NCBI GenBank assembly: GCA_046734335.1
Contig: JBKPRA010000053.1
Coordinates: 62,001-126,000 of the forward strand
Source of the DNA: DATBLE01 sp046734335
Lineage (GTDB): Bacteria > Actinomycetota > Thermoleophilia > Gaiellales > Gaiellaceae
DNA length: 64,000 nucleotides
Direction: 5' to 3'
Of the stretch, positions 1-9,079 are shown piece by piece (position 1 is the stretch's first letter; every line of letters starts with the position of its first letter). Made by a program: the position numbers and the translations under genes. The notes below the pieces were generated by a model that was not told the origin of the DNA, did no database searches, and worked only from the letters and a program-made list of their open reading frames with translations.

Positions 1-764
1 CGCGACTCGGCGACCAGCGCTCGGAGCAGAATCTGATCAGCGCGATCGGCCCGGGCTACGTCTTCGGCCAGGCGCCGGTCGCGGAGGGTCTGCGCTGGTG
101 CGCAGCTCTGCGGCCGGACGACGCTGCGCGTCCGGCGCAGCTGGGTGTGAGAGCCTGCCTGGACGCGATGGAGGGGCGGTTCGAGGATGCCCGGGGCCTG
201 CTCGCCGAGATGCGCTCCCGCTACGAGGAGCTGGGACAGACCGTACGGACGATCCTCCAGCGCTGGTACGTCGCCGCCGTCGAGACCCGCGCGGGCGATC
301 ACGCCGCCGCCGAGCGGGCGCTGCGGGAGTCGTGCGAGCTGGGCGAGGAGCTCGGCGCCCGGGGCTGGCTCTCCACCTACGCGGCGAACCTCGGCCACGT
401 GCTGTGCTCGCTCGGGCGCTGGGACGAAGCGGCAGATTGGGGCGCGAAGAGCAGAGAGCTCGGTGGCAGCGACGACATCGTGACGCAGATGCTGTGGCGC
501 CAGGTGCTCGCGCGCGTGCATGCGCACGGAGGGGAGGCGGACGAGGCCGAGCGTCTCGCCCGCGAAGCGATCGAGTACGGCGTCCGCACCGACATGCTGG
601 TCAACCGCGCGGTGGCGCATCTCGATCTCGCCGAGGTCCTCGAACGCGCGGGCCGACGCTCCGAGGCTCTCGAGGAGGCGAAAGCAGGACTCCAGCTCTT
701 CGAGCGCAAGGGCGACCTCCCGATGGCCGACCAGGCGCGGGCACGCCTCGACTACCTTCTCTAG
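1..764 (+). CDS. C-terminal part of a TPR-containing regulator (truncated by window edge)
   Basis: The frame is already open at the left edge and ends with TAG at 762-764, so only the C-terminal ~253 residues are visible. It is an alpha-helical solenoid rich in Ala, Glu, Leu and Arg, with TPR-like helix pairs such as ALEEAKAGLQLFERKGD near the end. This type of tail is typical of large actinobacterial adenylate-cyclase/AAA-ATPase or LuxR-type regulators, where it follows the catalytic or ATPase domains. Those domains would lie left of the window, so the exact class cannot be told. A GTG at 147 exists, but the coding pattern continues upstream of it, so it is not the start. Confidence 0.75.
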   Translation, partial: RLGDQRSEQNLISAIGPGYVFGQAPVAEGLRWCAALRPDDAARPAQLGVRACLDAMEGRFEDARGLLAEMRSRYEELGQTVRTILQRWYVAAVETRAGDHAAAERALRESCELGEELGARGWLSTYAANLGHVLCSLGRWDEAADWGAKSRELGGSDDIVTQMLWRQVLARVHAHGGEADEAERLAREAIEYGVRTDMLVNRAVAHLDLAEVLERAGRRSEALEEAKAGLQLFERKGDLPMADQARARLDYLL

Positions 765-774
765 GCTGTCCGTC
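762..774 (+). promoter_or_regulatory. -10 element for rmlB (leaderless-type)
   Basis: TAGGCT at 762-767 is followed by 7 nt and then the GTG at 775. No Shine-Dalgarno is visible. The hexamer overlaps the stop codon of the upstream gene, so rmlB could be transcribed separately as a leaderless message. Confidence 0.45.
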
Positions 775-1761
775 GTGCGCGTGTTGGTCACGGGCGGCGC
801 CGGCTTCATCGGCTCCCACTTCGCGAAGCGGCTTGACGCAGGCGGCGACGCGGTCGTTGTCCTCGACAAGCTGACCTACTCCGGCAACAAGGCGAACCTC
901 GAAGGGGCGAACGTCGAGCTGGTGGTCGGCGACATCTGCGACGCGGAGGCCGTCGCGGAAGCGGGGGCGGGCTGCGACGCGGTCGTCAACTTCGCCGCCG
1001 AGACCCACGTCGACCGCTCGATCCTCGGCGCCGCCGAATTCATCGAGACCGACGTCCACGGAACGTACGTGCTGCTCGGCTGGGCGCGCGACGCGGGGGT
1101 GCGCCTCGTCCAGGTCTCCACCGACGAGGTGTACGGCGACATCCCCGAGGGACAGCGCTCGGTCGAGGCCGACCCACTGCGGCCATCGAGCCCGTACGCA
1201 GCGTCGAAGGCCGGCGGCGATCTCCAGGTGCTCGCCGCAGTCCGCACCTTCGGCGTGGACGCATGCATCACCCGTGCCGCCAACACCTACGGACCGAATC
1301 AGTATCCGGAGAAGATCATCCCGTTGTTCGTGACGAACGCGCTCGACGGCGAGGCGCTGCCGGTGTACGGCGATGGCCGCCAGCGGCGCGAGTGGCTGCA
1401 CGCCGAGGACCACTGCGCGGCGGTCGAGCTCGTCCTGCGCGAGGGGAAACGCGGCGAGGTCTACAACGTCGGCGGCGAGGAGCTCGAGAACCTCGAGGTC
1501 ACCCATCGCATCCTCGAGCTGACCGAGGCCGGCGAAGACCTGATCCGGCATGTCGACGACCGGGCCGGTCACGACCGCCGCTACTCGCTCGACGACTCGA
1601 AGGTCCGCGGCCTGGGCTGGTCGCCGCAGCACGCCTTCGCCGAGACCGGGCTGGCCGAGACGGTTGCCTGGTACCGCGACAACCGGGCATGGTGGGAGCC
1701 GATCAAGAGTGGCGAATACCGGCGCTACTACGAGCAGCAGTACGGCGCGCGCCTCGGTTAA
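775..1761 (+). CDS. rmlB: dTDP-glucose 4,6-dehydratase (RmlB)
   Basis: The protein (328 aa) converts dTDP-glucose to dTDP-4-keto-6-deoxyglucose, the second step of dTDP-rhamnose synthesis, in the cytoplasm. It is an extended short-chain dehydrogenase with the NAD-binding motif GGAGFIG (residues 7-13), the STDEVYGD segment (about 118-125), and YxxxK with Tyr141 and Lys145. THVDRS and the NTYGPNQYPEK block are RmlB hallmarks. Length is typical of the family. The start is GTG at 775, directly before VLVTGGAGF; an upstream in-frame extension would overlap the preceding gene. No other rml gene is next to it, so rmlA, rmlC and rmlD must lie elsewhere. Confidence 0.93.
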   Translation: MRVLVTGGAGFIGSHFAKRLDAGGDAVVVLDKLTYSGNKANLEGANVELVVGDICDAEAVAEAGAGCDAVVNFAAETHVDRSILGAAEFIETDVHGTYVLLGWARDAGVRLVQVSTDEVYGDIPEGQRSVEADPLRPSSPYAASKAGGDLQVLAAVRTFGVDACITRAANTYGPNQYPEKIIPLFVTNALDGEALPVYGDGRQRREWLHAEDHCAAVELVLREGKRGEVYNVGGEELENLEVTHRILELTEAGEDLIRHVDDRAGHDRRYSLDDSKVRGLGWSPQHAFAETGLAETVAWYRDNRAWWEPIKSGEYRRYYEQQYGARLG

Positions 1762-1797
1762 GTCCCTGTAAACCCGCACGTGGTCAGCTAGCCTGAG

Positions 1798-3186
1798 ATG
1801 CCGGCTCTGCCCGCCTTCATGCCCAGCCGTCGCCTCGCTCTTCTCGCCTTCCTCGTGGCCGCCCTGCTCGGCCCGGCCGGAGCCAGCCCGCAGGTGAAGC
1901 CGACCACGGTTGACGTGACCACGTTCGTGATCACGGGCCACGGCTGGGGCCACGGCGTCGGCATGGCCCAGTGGGGCGCGTACGGCTACGCGAAGCACGG
2001 CGTCACGTACGGCAAGATTCTCTCCCACTACTACCCGGGGACGACGCTCGCGCCCGCGCCGGTGACGAAGCTGAAGGTGCTCCTGGTCGAGGGGGCGAAG
2101 CGGGTGGTCGTCTCGTCGTCGAGCCCGTTCGAAGTCCAAGACGCTGCCGGCCAGGTGCGCAAGCTCGCGGCCGGCGAGCATGCGGTCGACCCCACGTTCG
2201 CGGTGATGTTCGCTGCGGGCAAGCCGGCGAAGAAGCTCTTCGGCCCGCTCACCTTCCTTCCCGGGAAGAGCCCGCTCTCGCTGCGCAATCCGTACCGCGG
2301 CACCTTTACCGTGTCGTCCGACGGCAAGAACCTGACGGTCGTGAACACCGTTGCGCTCGAGGGGTACACCCGCGGGGTGGTCTCCAGCGAGATGCCGCAC
2401 GACTGGCCGGTGGAGGCAGTGAAGGCGCAGGCGGTCGCGGCTCGCTCCTACGCGCTCGCCCACCGTCGCGGCGGCGCCTTCGACGTCTACAACGACACGC
2501 GCGACCAGGTCTACGGCGGTATCGCGGCCGAGACGCCGGTGGGCGATGCGGCGGTGGCGGGGACGAAGCGCCAGGTCCTGCTCTACGCCGGCAAGGTCGC
2601 GAACACGTTCTTCTTCTCCAGCTCGGGCGGTCGAACCGCCGCCGTCACCGACGTCTTCACCGGGGCGAAGCCGACGCCGTACCTCGTCTCCGTGCCTGAC
2701 CCCTGGGACACTTACTCGCCGTACCACGACTGGGGCCCGGTCGTGGTCGCAGGCGCAGCCGTCTCCAAGCTGCTCGGGGTCGCCGGCGCCGATGCGCTCC
2801 AACCGGTGCCCGTGAGCGGTCACGCGAAGTCGGTCGTCGTCACCGGCCACAACGGCGACGTCACGCTGCCCGCATCGGACGTGCGTCGCGCGCTGGGGCT
2901 CCGCTCGACCTGGATGAGCGTCGGCGTCCTGTGGCTTTCGCGACCGGTCGGCGTCCTGGCGCCGGAAGCGTCGGTGACGATCAGCGGTAGGGCGACCAAG
3001 GTGCAGAAGCCCGTCCTCGAGCAGCGGCCGGCCGTCGGCGGAACGTGGCAGGCAGGGCCGAGCCTGACGTTGCAACCAGATGGCACCTTCTCGATCGATG
3101 TTGCTCCCACGCAGACGACGCAGTACCGTCTCTCGTCCGGGACGGTCAAGAGCGGCGTCCTGCAGGTCGCGGTCGCAGCCGCATGA
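1798..3186 (+). CDS. Secreted SpoIID/LytB domain protein
   Basis: The 462-aa protein has an N-terminal signal sequence (MPSRRLALLAFLVAALLGPAGA) and then a SpoIID/LytB-type domain. Diagnostic stretches are GHGWGHGVGMAQWGAYG near residue 45 and SSEMPHDWPVEAVKAQAVAAR near 198-220. In sporulating Firmicutes SpoIID is a peptidoglycan lytic transglycosylase; in actinobacteria the family is secreted and presumed to act on the cell wall. The C-terminal ~100 residues look like an extra beta-rich domain. Its stop overlaps the ATG of the protease gene (ATGA at 3183-3186), so the two are probably translationally coupled. Confidence 0.85.
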   Translation: MPALPAFMPSRRLALLAFLVAALLGPAGASPQVKPTTVDVTTFVITGHGWGHGVGMAQWGAYGYAKHGVTYGKILSHYYPGTTLAPAPVTKLKVLLVEGAKRVVVSSSSPFEVQDAAGQVRKLAAGEHAVDPTFAVMFAAGKPAKKLFGPLTFLPGKSPLSLRNPYRGTFTVSSDGKNLTVVNTVALEGYTRGVVSSEMPHDWPVEAVKAQAVAARSYALAHRRGGAFDVYNDTRDQVYGGIAAETPVGDAAVAGTKRQVLLYAGKVANTFFFSSSGGRTAAVTDVFTGAKPTPYLVSVPDPWDTYSPYHDWGPVVVAGAAVSKLLGVAGADALQPVPVSGHAKSVVVTGHNGDVTLPASDVRRALGLRSTWMSVGVLWLSRPVGVLAPEASVTISGRATKVQKPVLEQRPAVGGTWQAGPSLTLQPDGTFSIDVAPTQTTQYRLSSGTVKSGVLQVAVAAA

Positions 3187-4652
3187 GGCGACTCGCGGTC
3201 GCGCTCGCCACGCTCGCCCTCGTCGTGCCTGCAGGAGCGGCCGGGAGCGCATCCTTCGTCCCGAACGACCCGCTCGCGGTCAAGCAGTGGTATCTGAACG
3301 CGATCCACGCGTTCGACTTCTGGGCCGAAGTTCCGGTCAACGACCTCGCGCCGGTCAGGGTCGCCATCATCGACTCGGGCATCGACGTCGACCATCCCGA
3401 GTTCGCCGGTCGGATCGTGAACGAGCAGAGCTTCGTCGGCGGAGACGTCACCGATCGGCAGGGCCACGGCACGTTCGTCGCGGGCATCATCGCCGCCACG
3501 CCGAACAACGGGGCAGGGATCGCGGGCATCGCCTTCCCCGCGCAGCTGCTGATCGCCAAGGTCGTCCGGGCCGACGGGACGATCTCCCCCGCCGCGGAGG
3601 CGAAGGCGATTCGTTGGGCGGCCGACAACGGCGCGCGTGTGATCAACCTCTCGCTCGGAGGCCTGCGCGACCCCACCGACCCGGATCAGGACACGTACTC
3701 GGCCGCCGAGCAGAACGCGATCGCCTATGCATACTCGAAGGGCGCGGTCGTGATCGCGGCGGTCGGGAACGCGGACGAGGCGCCGAGGACGCCGTGGCAC
3801 TACGCGAGCTACCCCGCTGCGCTCCCGCACGTGCTGGGCGTCAGCGCGCTCGCCGCCGATGGTGCGGTGCCGATGTTCTCGATTCGCGACAAGATCTACA
3901 ACGACCTCTCTGCACCTGGGGTCGGAATCGTCTCGACGCTGCCGCGCGCCCTGACCGCCGCACATCCGGCCTGCGCCGACCAGGGCTACTCGCTCTGCGG
4001 GCCGCCGGAGTTCCGGCCGGCCGACGGCACGTCGTATGCCGCCGCGCAGGTCTCCGGAGCGGCGGCGCTCCTGATCGCAGCGCGGCCCTCGCTTTCTCCC
4101 GACCAGGTGATGTCGATCCTCGAGCACTCGGCCGACGACGTCAGCGCCGCGACCGGCTGCCTGCGCTGTCCCCTCGGACGCGACTGGTACAGCGGCTGGG
4201 GACGCCTCGACGTCGCCGCGGCCCTGAAGGCGCTCGCCGGGCCGCCGCCGCCGCGCGACCGGTACGAGGGCAACGACGAGGCGGGCAACCAGGCGTTCAA
4301 GCTGTACGGCAGCACGATCGACGTCAAGGCGACCCTCGACTACTGGGACGACAACATCGACGTCTACCGAGTGCGGCTGCGCAAGGGGCAGACGATGTCG
4401 GTCTGGCTGCGCGGCCCCACCGGCATGGACTCGAACCTGATCCTCTGGCGGCCGGGGACGCAGGTGGTGGAGGCGCCGTCGATCGGCCAGCAGGCGGCCC
4501 TGCAGGCCTGGCGGGTGACGCAGTCGGCGCATGTCGGCCCGAATGAGCACTTTTTGCACCGGGCGCGCGTCTCTGGCTGGTACTACGTCGAGGTCAAGCT
4601 GACCACTCAGGGCTCCGGGCAGTACCGGCTGCACATCTCGAAGAGCTCGTGA
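3183..4652 (+). CDS. Secreted S8 family serine peptidase (subtilisin-like)
   Basis: This 489-aa protein starts with a signal peptide (MRRLAVALATLALVVPAGAAGS). The subtilase catalytic triad is visible: Asp64 in IIDSGIDVDHP, His95 in GHGTFVAGI and Ser284 in GTSYAAAQVSG. After the catalytic domain (to about residue 355) there is a ~130-residue C-terminal beta domain with a YYVEVK segment, resembling pre-peptidase C-terminal domains. The ATG at 3183 is chosen because it begins the signal peptide and overlaps the previous stop; a longer in-frame opening upstream lies inside the SpoIID gene. No clear pro-peptide is seen. Confidence 0.9.
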   Translation: MRRLAVALATLALVVPAGAAGSASFVPNDPLAVKQWYLNAIHAFDFWAEVPVNDLAPVRVAIIDSGIDVDHPEFAGRIVNEQSFVGGDVTDRQGHGTFVAGIIAATPNNGAGIAGIAFPAQLLIAKVVRADGTISPAAEAKAIRWAADNGARVINLSLGGLRDPTDPDQDTYSAAEQNAIAYAYSKGAVVIAAVGNADEAPRTPWHYASYPAALPHVLGVSALAADGAVPMFSIRDKIYNDLSAPGVGIVSTLPRALTAAHPACADQGYSLCGPPEFRPADGTSYAAAQVSGAAALLIAARPSLSPDQVMSILEHSADDVSAATGCLRCPLGRDWYSGWGRLDVAAALKALAGPPPPRDRYEGNDEAGNQAFKLYGSTIDVKATLDYWDDNIDVYRVRLRKGQTMSVWLRGPTGMDSNLILWRPGTQVVEAPSIGQQAALQAWRVTQSAHVGPNEHFLHRARVSGWYYVEVKLTTQGSGQYRLHISKSS

Positions 4653-5527
4653 TCCGCGCCGGCGTGCAGCTACCCGAGGTGGAGCGCGAGGCGACCTGGT
4701 CCGAGTACGCCGCGATGGCCCGAGCCGCCGAGGCCGGCGGCTTCGACTCGATCTGGCTCGGCGACCACCTCCTCTACCGCGGCGACGGCCGCCCCGAGCG
4801 AGGGCCCTGGGAGGCGTGGACCCTGCTCGCCGCCCTTGCTGCGGTGACCGAGCGGCTCTCGCTCGGGCCGCTGGTCGCCTGCGCGAGCTTCCATCCTCCC
4901 GGACTGCTGGCGAAGATGGCGGCGACGATCGCGGAGGTCAGCGACGGCCGTTTCGTCTTCGGCCTCGGCGCAGGCTGGAACGAGACCGAGTACCGCGCCT
5001 TCGGCCTGCCGTACGACCACCGCGTCTCGCGGTTCGAGGAGTCATTCGAGATCGTCCGGCGGCTGCTCGCCGGCGAGCGGGTGACGCTGGCCGGCCGATT
5101 CTGGCAGGCGGACGACGCAGTTCTGCTTCCGCGCACTCCCCGACGCGTGCCGATGATGATCGGCTCGAACGGCGAACGGATGCTGGCGGCCGCGCTGCCC
5201 CACGTCGACAGCTGGAACACCTGGTACGCGGGCTACGGCAACACGGTCGAGGGGTTTGCCGAGCTGAACGAGCGCATCGATGGGGCGGCCGAAAGAGCCG
5301 GCCGCGACCCGTCCGAGGTCGAGCGCAGCGCCTGCGTCCTGGTCGAGCTCGACCCGCTGGCGGTGCGGCGCCCGCGCTCCGACGAGGATGTGGAACCAGT
5401 CACCGCCGACGCCCTGAGGGGTCATCTGGCCGCGCTGCGGGACGCAGGTGCGGACGAGGCGATCCTGATCCTCCGCCCGATCACCGAGCAGTCGATCGAG
5501 GCGATCGGGTCGCTGCTGTCAGCCTAG
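4649..5527 (+). CDS. LLM class flavin/F420-dependent oxidoreductase
   Basis: The 292-aa protein belongs to the luciferase-like TIM-barrel superfamily, whose actinobacterial members often use coenzyme F420 or FMN. Seen in the sequence are the N-terminal AEAGGFDSIWLGDHLL, the segment GRFVFGLGAGWNETEYRAFGLPYDHRVSRFEE with the characteristic GxGAGW loop, and the PMMIGSNGERML strand. The substrate cannot be deduced. It starts with GTG at 4649, overlapping the protease stop (GTGA), so it is likely co-transcribed. Its 3' end overlaps the convergent cupin gene by 9 bp. Confidence 0.88.
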   Translation: MIRAGVQLPEVEREATWSEYAAMARAAEAGGFDSIWLGDHLLYRGDGRPERGPWEAWTLLAALAAVTERLSLGPLVACASFHPPGLLAKMAATIAEVSDGRFVFGLGAGWNETEYRAFGLPYDHRVSRFEESFEIVRRLLAGERVTLAGRFWQADDAVLLPRTPRRVPMMIGSNGERMLAAALPHVDSWNTWYAGYGNTVEGFAELNERIDGAAERAGRDPSEVERSACVLVELDPLAVRRPRSDEDVEPVTADALRGHLAALRDAGADEAILILRPITEQSIEAIGSLLSA

Positions 5528-6148
5528 GAGCTCGGCGAAACGCGGGTCGTCGCGGATCGATGCGAAATCCGCGTCCTCGCGGGCGTCCTCGGCGAGCGAC
5601 GGACGAGCAGCGATCGCCTGCTCGAGGCGCGTCAGCGCCTCGTCTCCCTCGTCGAGCATCGCTTCAGCGCAGGCGAGGTTGTAGAGCAGCACGCTCTTGT
5701 CCTCGTAGCGCTCGAGCGCGTCGAGCAGCAGCGCCTTCGCCTCCGCCGGCCGGCCGCCGTCGAGGTGGGCGACGACGTCGCGGCTGGTCTCCCACGGGAC
5801 CGGCGTGAAGGGCTCGCCGGGTTTGGCGCCGACCGTGAGGATCGTCGTCCCCGGCTCGCGGGCGACCGCGCCCCGGGACAGCGACGGGTCGCGGACGAGC
5901 ACGATCGTGGCTTCCGGCCCGTCGATCTCCTCGCCTCCGACCGTGAACGTCGCATGACCGGCGGTGACGAGGTAGAGCTCCTCATGCCCGGTCGGCACCT
6001 CGTCGTGCTCGGGGATGATCGCCTCGCCCGCCTCGCGTCCGCTCCAGCTGTTGATCCCGAACGAGCGGATGTCGAGCGCGAGCCGGATCGGCGCCCAGCC
6101 GTCCTCTCGGCGCAGGTCGTCGAGGCGCGCCGTCTCGAAGCCGCTCAG
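5519..6148 (-). CDS. Cupin and TPR-like protein with a probable CTG start
   Basis: The coherent protein is 209 aa: a cupin-like barrel (about residues 1-110, with EELYLVTAGHATFTVGGEE) followed by a helical TPR-like tail containing LLYNLACAEAMLDEGDEALTRLEQA. The only ATG/GTG/TTG in frame (GTG at 5998) would delete the first ~50 residues of the cupin domain. Upstream the frame is open back to a TGA at 6173-6175 with no standard start, but CTG at 6148 follows GAGGAG by 8 nt and overlaps the previous gene's TGA as CTGA. I infer CTG initiation. The role is unknown; it is last in the nucleotide-sugar operon and could be an unrelated passenger. Confidence 0.75.
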   Translation of the reverse strand: MSGFETARLDDLRREDGWAPIRLALDIRSFGINSWSGREAGEAIIPEHDEVPTGHEELYLVTAGHATFTVGGEEIDGPEATIVLVRDPSLSRGAVAREPGTTILTVGAKPGEPFTPVPWETSRDVVAHLDGGRPAEAKALLLDALERYEDKSVLLYNLACAEAMLDEGDEALTRLEQAIAARPSLAEDAREDADFASIRDDPRFAELLG

Positions 6149-6789
6149 GGGAGCAGCTCCTCGTCCGGGACGTCACGGATCTGCCGCGCGGGGTTGCCGA
6201 CGACCACCGCACGCGCGGGCACGTCCTTCGTCACCACCGCACCGGCGCCTACGAACGCCTCCTCGCCGACCTCGACCGCGGGGCAGAGGATTGCGCCGCC
6301 GCCGATCCGGGCGCCGCGCCGGATCGTCGGTCCTTCGATCAGCTCGTGCCTGCGGTCGGTCCGTCCCATGAAGTTGTCGTTCGTGGTGACCACGCAAGGC
6401 GCGATGAAAACGTGCTCCTCGAGCGTCGAGTATGCCGTGATGTAGGCGCCCGCCTGGATCTTCGTCATCGCTCCGACGGTGGTGTCGTTCTCGACCAGTG
6501 AGCCCCGGCCGACGACGACGTCGTCACCGAGGCTGACCCGTTCGCGGACACACGCCTGGTCGCCGACGATCACCCGGGCGCCGATTGCAGTTCCGGCGAA
6601 GACGACCGCCCCAGTCGAGATCACGGCGCCGTCGCCGATCTCCGCGGGCGGAAGGTCCTCCCGCTTCGCGGTCGAGCGCGGCGACAGGACCGGCTGCTTT
6701 CCCACGACCGCGTACTCGAGCACCCGCGCACCGTCGCCCAGCACCGTGCCCGGGTGGACGACGGCGGTCGGGTGGACCTCAGCCGGCAC
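6145..6789 (-). CDS. Left-handed beta-helix acetyltransferase (WbpD/WlbB-like)
   Basis: This protein consists of hexapeptide repeats, for example IGDGAVISTGAVVFAGTAIG, IGGGAILCPAVEVGEEAFVGAGAVVTKDV and the terminal VVVGNPARQIR, the signature of trimeric beta-helix acyltransferases. In the WbpD/WlbB family such enzymes N-acetylate the 3-amino group of UDP-GlcNAc(3N)A, which fits the neighbouring sugar genes. GTG at 6789 is preferred because GGAG sits 7 nt upstream and the protein then begins VPAEVHPTAVVHPG. An in-frame ATG at 6819 adds ten unlikely residues. It lies between the oxidoreductase and the cupin gene in one operon. Confidence 0.85.
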   Translation of the reverse strand: MPAEVHPTAVVHPGTVLGDGARVLEYAVVGKQPVLSPRSTAKREDLPPAEIGDGAVISTGAVVFAGTAIGARVIVGDQACVRERVSLGDDVVVGRGSLVENDTTVGAMTKIQAGAYITAYSTLEEHVFIAPCVVTTNDNFMGRTDRRHELIEGPTIRRGARIGGGAILCPAVEVGEEAFVGAGAVVTKDVPARAVVVGNPARQIRDVPDEELLP

Positions 6790-6845
6790 GATTCCGCTCC
6801 GGCGGCAAAGCCGTCGCATCCGCTACTGGGCATGCTCCGTCGAGC

Positions 6846-7814
6846 CTACGCATGCAGGGAGTCGGTCAGTCGCTCCAGTGCCCTCACCACCATCGCGCCA
6901 TCGCGCGCGACCTTCTCGCGGTCGCCGTCGCCGTCGACGAGGCGGAGGAAGTGCTCGCACTCGAGCCTGAGCGGCTCCGACGTGGCGATCTTTGGGATGA
7001 AGATGTCTCCGCTCCGCGTCTGCCACTCGCCGTAAGTCTCGGCACGCTTCCAGGGCGCTTTGTCATAGATCGTCACCTTGCGCTCGAGCTCCATGTCGTC
7101 GAACACCGCCATCTTGTCCCGGCCGACAACGGTCAGCCGCCGCATCTTGTGCGGGTCGAGCCACGAAAGGTGCATGTGTGCGATCTTCCCCGACGGGAAG
7201 CGGAGGTAGCAGAAGACGACGTCCTCGACGCCCTCCTGGAGGAAATCGCGGCCCTGGGCGGTCGCCAGCACGGGCTCCTCGTCGAGCAGATACAGAATGA
7301 CCGAGAGGTCGTGGACGCCGAGCGACCAGAGTGCGTTCTCGTTGGCGCGCACGATGCCCAGGTTCTGGCGGTTGCCGTAGACGCACAGCACCTCGCCCAG
7401 CGCGCCGCCGTCGATCAGCTCCTTCAGCTTCTGGACACCGGGGTGGTAGAGCAGCAGGTGGCCGGGCATCAGCACGAGGTCCCGGTTGCCGGCGAGCGCG
7501 ACGAGCTCGTCCATCTCGGCGGCGCGCATCGCGGGAGGTTTCTCCACCAGCACGTGCTTGCCGGCCTCCAGCGCCTGCTTCGCGAGCTCGTAATGAGTCG
7601 GCACGGGTGTGGCGATTACGACTGCCTCGAGGGTCTCGTCGGCAAGCATTTCCTCGAACTGCTCCGTGGCCTGCGCTTGCGGGAACCTTCTGCGGAACAG
7701 CGCGAGCTGTTCTGCAGATCCATCGCAGATCCACGTGAGCGCGGCGAGATCGTCGAAGTTGCGTGCCAGGTTCGGGCCCCAGTGGCCGAGTCCGGCAACG
7801 GCGACGCGCGTCAA
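6846..7814 (-). CDS. Gfo/Idh/MocA family oxidoreductase (WbpB/WlbA-like)
   Basis: The 322-aa protein has an N-terminal Rossmann fold (AVAGLGHWGPNLARNF, residues ~5-20), the conserved VLVEKPPA motif carrying the family's EKP lysine, and the C-terminal substrate domain with LWSLGVHDLSVILYLL. Relatives WbpB/WlbA oxidise C3 of UDP-GlcNAcA using NAD. Start: TTG at 7814, overlapping the TGA of the dehydrogenase gene (TTGA), with GGAAG shortly upstream. The protein begins TRVAVAGLG. The overlap and neighbours place it in the nucleotide-sugar pathway. Confidence 0.88.
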   Translation of the reverse strand: MTRVAVAGLGHWGPNLARNFDDLAALTWICDGSAEQLALFRRRFPQAQATEQFEEMLADETLEAVVIATPVPTHYELAKQALEAGKHVLVEKPPAMRAAEMDELVALAGNRDLVLMPGHLLLYHPGVQKLKELIDGGALGEVLCVYGNRQNLGIVRANENALWSLGVHDLSVILYLLDEEPVLATAQGRDFLQEGVEDVVFCYLRFPSGKIAHMHLSWLDPHKMRRLTVVGRDKMAVFDDMELERKVTIYDKAPWKRAETYGEWQTRSGDIFIPKIATSEPLRLECEHFLRLVDGDGDREKVARDGAMVVRALERLTDSLHA

Positions 7815-9079
7815 AGCTTCCAGACCTTCCCGTCCGCCTCGATGTCCTTGGTCGCGTTCCGGAAGTCGACGATCACGTTGCCGCGCCGGACGACGTCCGC
7901 GTAGTCGATCCCCGAGTGAGCAGTGACGATGACGACGCAGTCGTAGCGCTCCGGCTCGAGCGGGACAGAGCTGAGACCGTCGAACTCGGCCACGTGCGGG
8001 TCGTGGTACGAGACCTCGGCGCCCGCGTTGCGGAGCAGTACCAGTAGCTTCTCGGCCGGCGATTCGCGGACGTCGTCGATGTCCGACTTGTAGGCCACGC
8101 CCAGGAGCAGGATCTGCGATCCGCTCAGCGACTTCCTGGCGCCGTGGTTGAGTGCCTGCGAGATCACCGACCGGCAGAAGTACGGCATGTTGGCGTTGAT
8201 CTCGCCGGCCAGCTCGACGAAGCGGGTCGAGAAGTCGTACTCGCGCGCCTTCCACGAGAGGTAGAAGGGATCGAGCGGGATGCAGTGTCCGCCCAGACCC
8301 GGGCCGGGCTTGAACGACATGAACCCGAACGGCTTGGTCGCGGCGGCTTCCACGACCTCCCACACGTCGATTTCCATCCGGTCGCAGAGCTGCGCGAGCT
8401 CGTTGACGAGCGCGATGTTGACCGAGCGGAAGATGTTCTCGAGCAGCTTCGTCAGCTCGGCCGCCTCCGCGGTCGAGACGGTGTGGACGTCGTCGACCGC
8501 CCCTGCGTAGAGGCGCGCGGCCGCCTCGGTCGAGGACTGGTCGATTCCGCCGACCACCTTCGGGGTCGTCCGCGTCGTGAAGTCCTCGCGGCCCGGGTCG
8601 ACGCGCTCGGGGGCGAAGGCGAGGTGGAAGTCGTCGCCGGCCTTCAGGCCGCTGCCCTCTTCGAGCAGAGGCCGGAGGACGTCGCGAGTCGTCCCGGGGT
8701 ACGTGGTCGACTCGAGCACGATCAGGTGCCCCTCGTGCAGGTGAGGCGCGATCGAGCGCGCCGCATTCTCGATGTAGGAGAGGTCCGGCTCGCGCTGGAC
8801 AGATAGCGGGGTGGGGACCGCGATCACGATCGCATCGGCGTCGGCAACCACGGCGAAATCGGTGGTCGCGGTGATCGCGCCCTGCTCGACCATCGGCCTC
8901 AGCTTGTCGGAGGAGACATCGCCGATGTGGCTCTCGCCGCGGTTGACCGCGTCGACGATTTCCTCGACCACGTCGACGAGCACGACCTTCTTGCCGGCCT
9001 CGGCGAAGGTCTGGGCGTGCGGCATGCCGACGTAGCCGGCGCCGATCACGGCGATGTCGTAGCGGGCGTCGGCGGTCAT
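7811..9079 (-). CDS. UDP-N-acetylglucosamine/mannosamine 6-dehydrogenase (WbpA/WecC family)
   Basis: The 422-aa enzyme belongs to the UDP-glucose/UDP-ManNAc dehydrogenase superfamily, which oxidises C6 twice to give the uronic acid. It shows the NAD motif VIGAGYVGMPHAQTFAEAG at the N-terminus, AFAPERVDPG, and the catalytic cysteine in GLGGHCIPLDPFYLSWKA. LGVAYKSDIDDVRESPA marks the C-terminal domain. ATG at 9079 overlaps the epimerase stop (ATGA at 9076-9079). The alternative longer frame reaches into the epimerase gene and is not needed. The exact sugar (GlcNAc or ManNAc) cannot be told from sequence. Confidence 0.9.
   Translation of the reverse strand: MTADARYDIAVIGAGYVGMPHAQTFAEAGKKVVLVDVVEEIVDAVNRGESHIGDVSSDKLRPMVEQGAITATTDFAVVADADAIVIAVPTPLSVQREPDLSYIENAARSIAPHLHEGHLIVLESTTYPGTTRDVLRPLLEEGSGLKAGDDFHLAFAPERVDPGREDFTTRTTPKVVGGIDQSSTEAAARLYAGAVDDVHTVSTAEAAELTKLLENIFRSVNIALVNELAQLCDRMEIDVWEVVEAAATKPFGFMSFKPGPGLGGHCIPLDPFYLSWKAREYDFSTRFVELAGEINANMPYFCRSVISQALNHGARKSLSGSQILLLGVAYKSDIDDVRESPAEKLLVLLRNAGAEVSYHDPHVAEFDGLSSVPLEPERYDCVVIVTAHSGIDYADVVRRGNVIVDFRNATKDIEADGKVWKL

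Noticed and set aside
601..3252. 883-residue minus-strand open frame antisense to rmlB and the SpoIID gene
   Set aside because: Arg/Ala/Asp-rich composition artefact of high-G+C DNA; no recognisable domain, while the plus strand has clear families.
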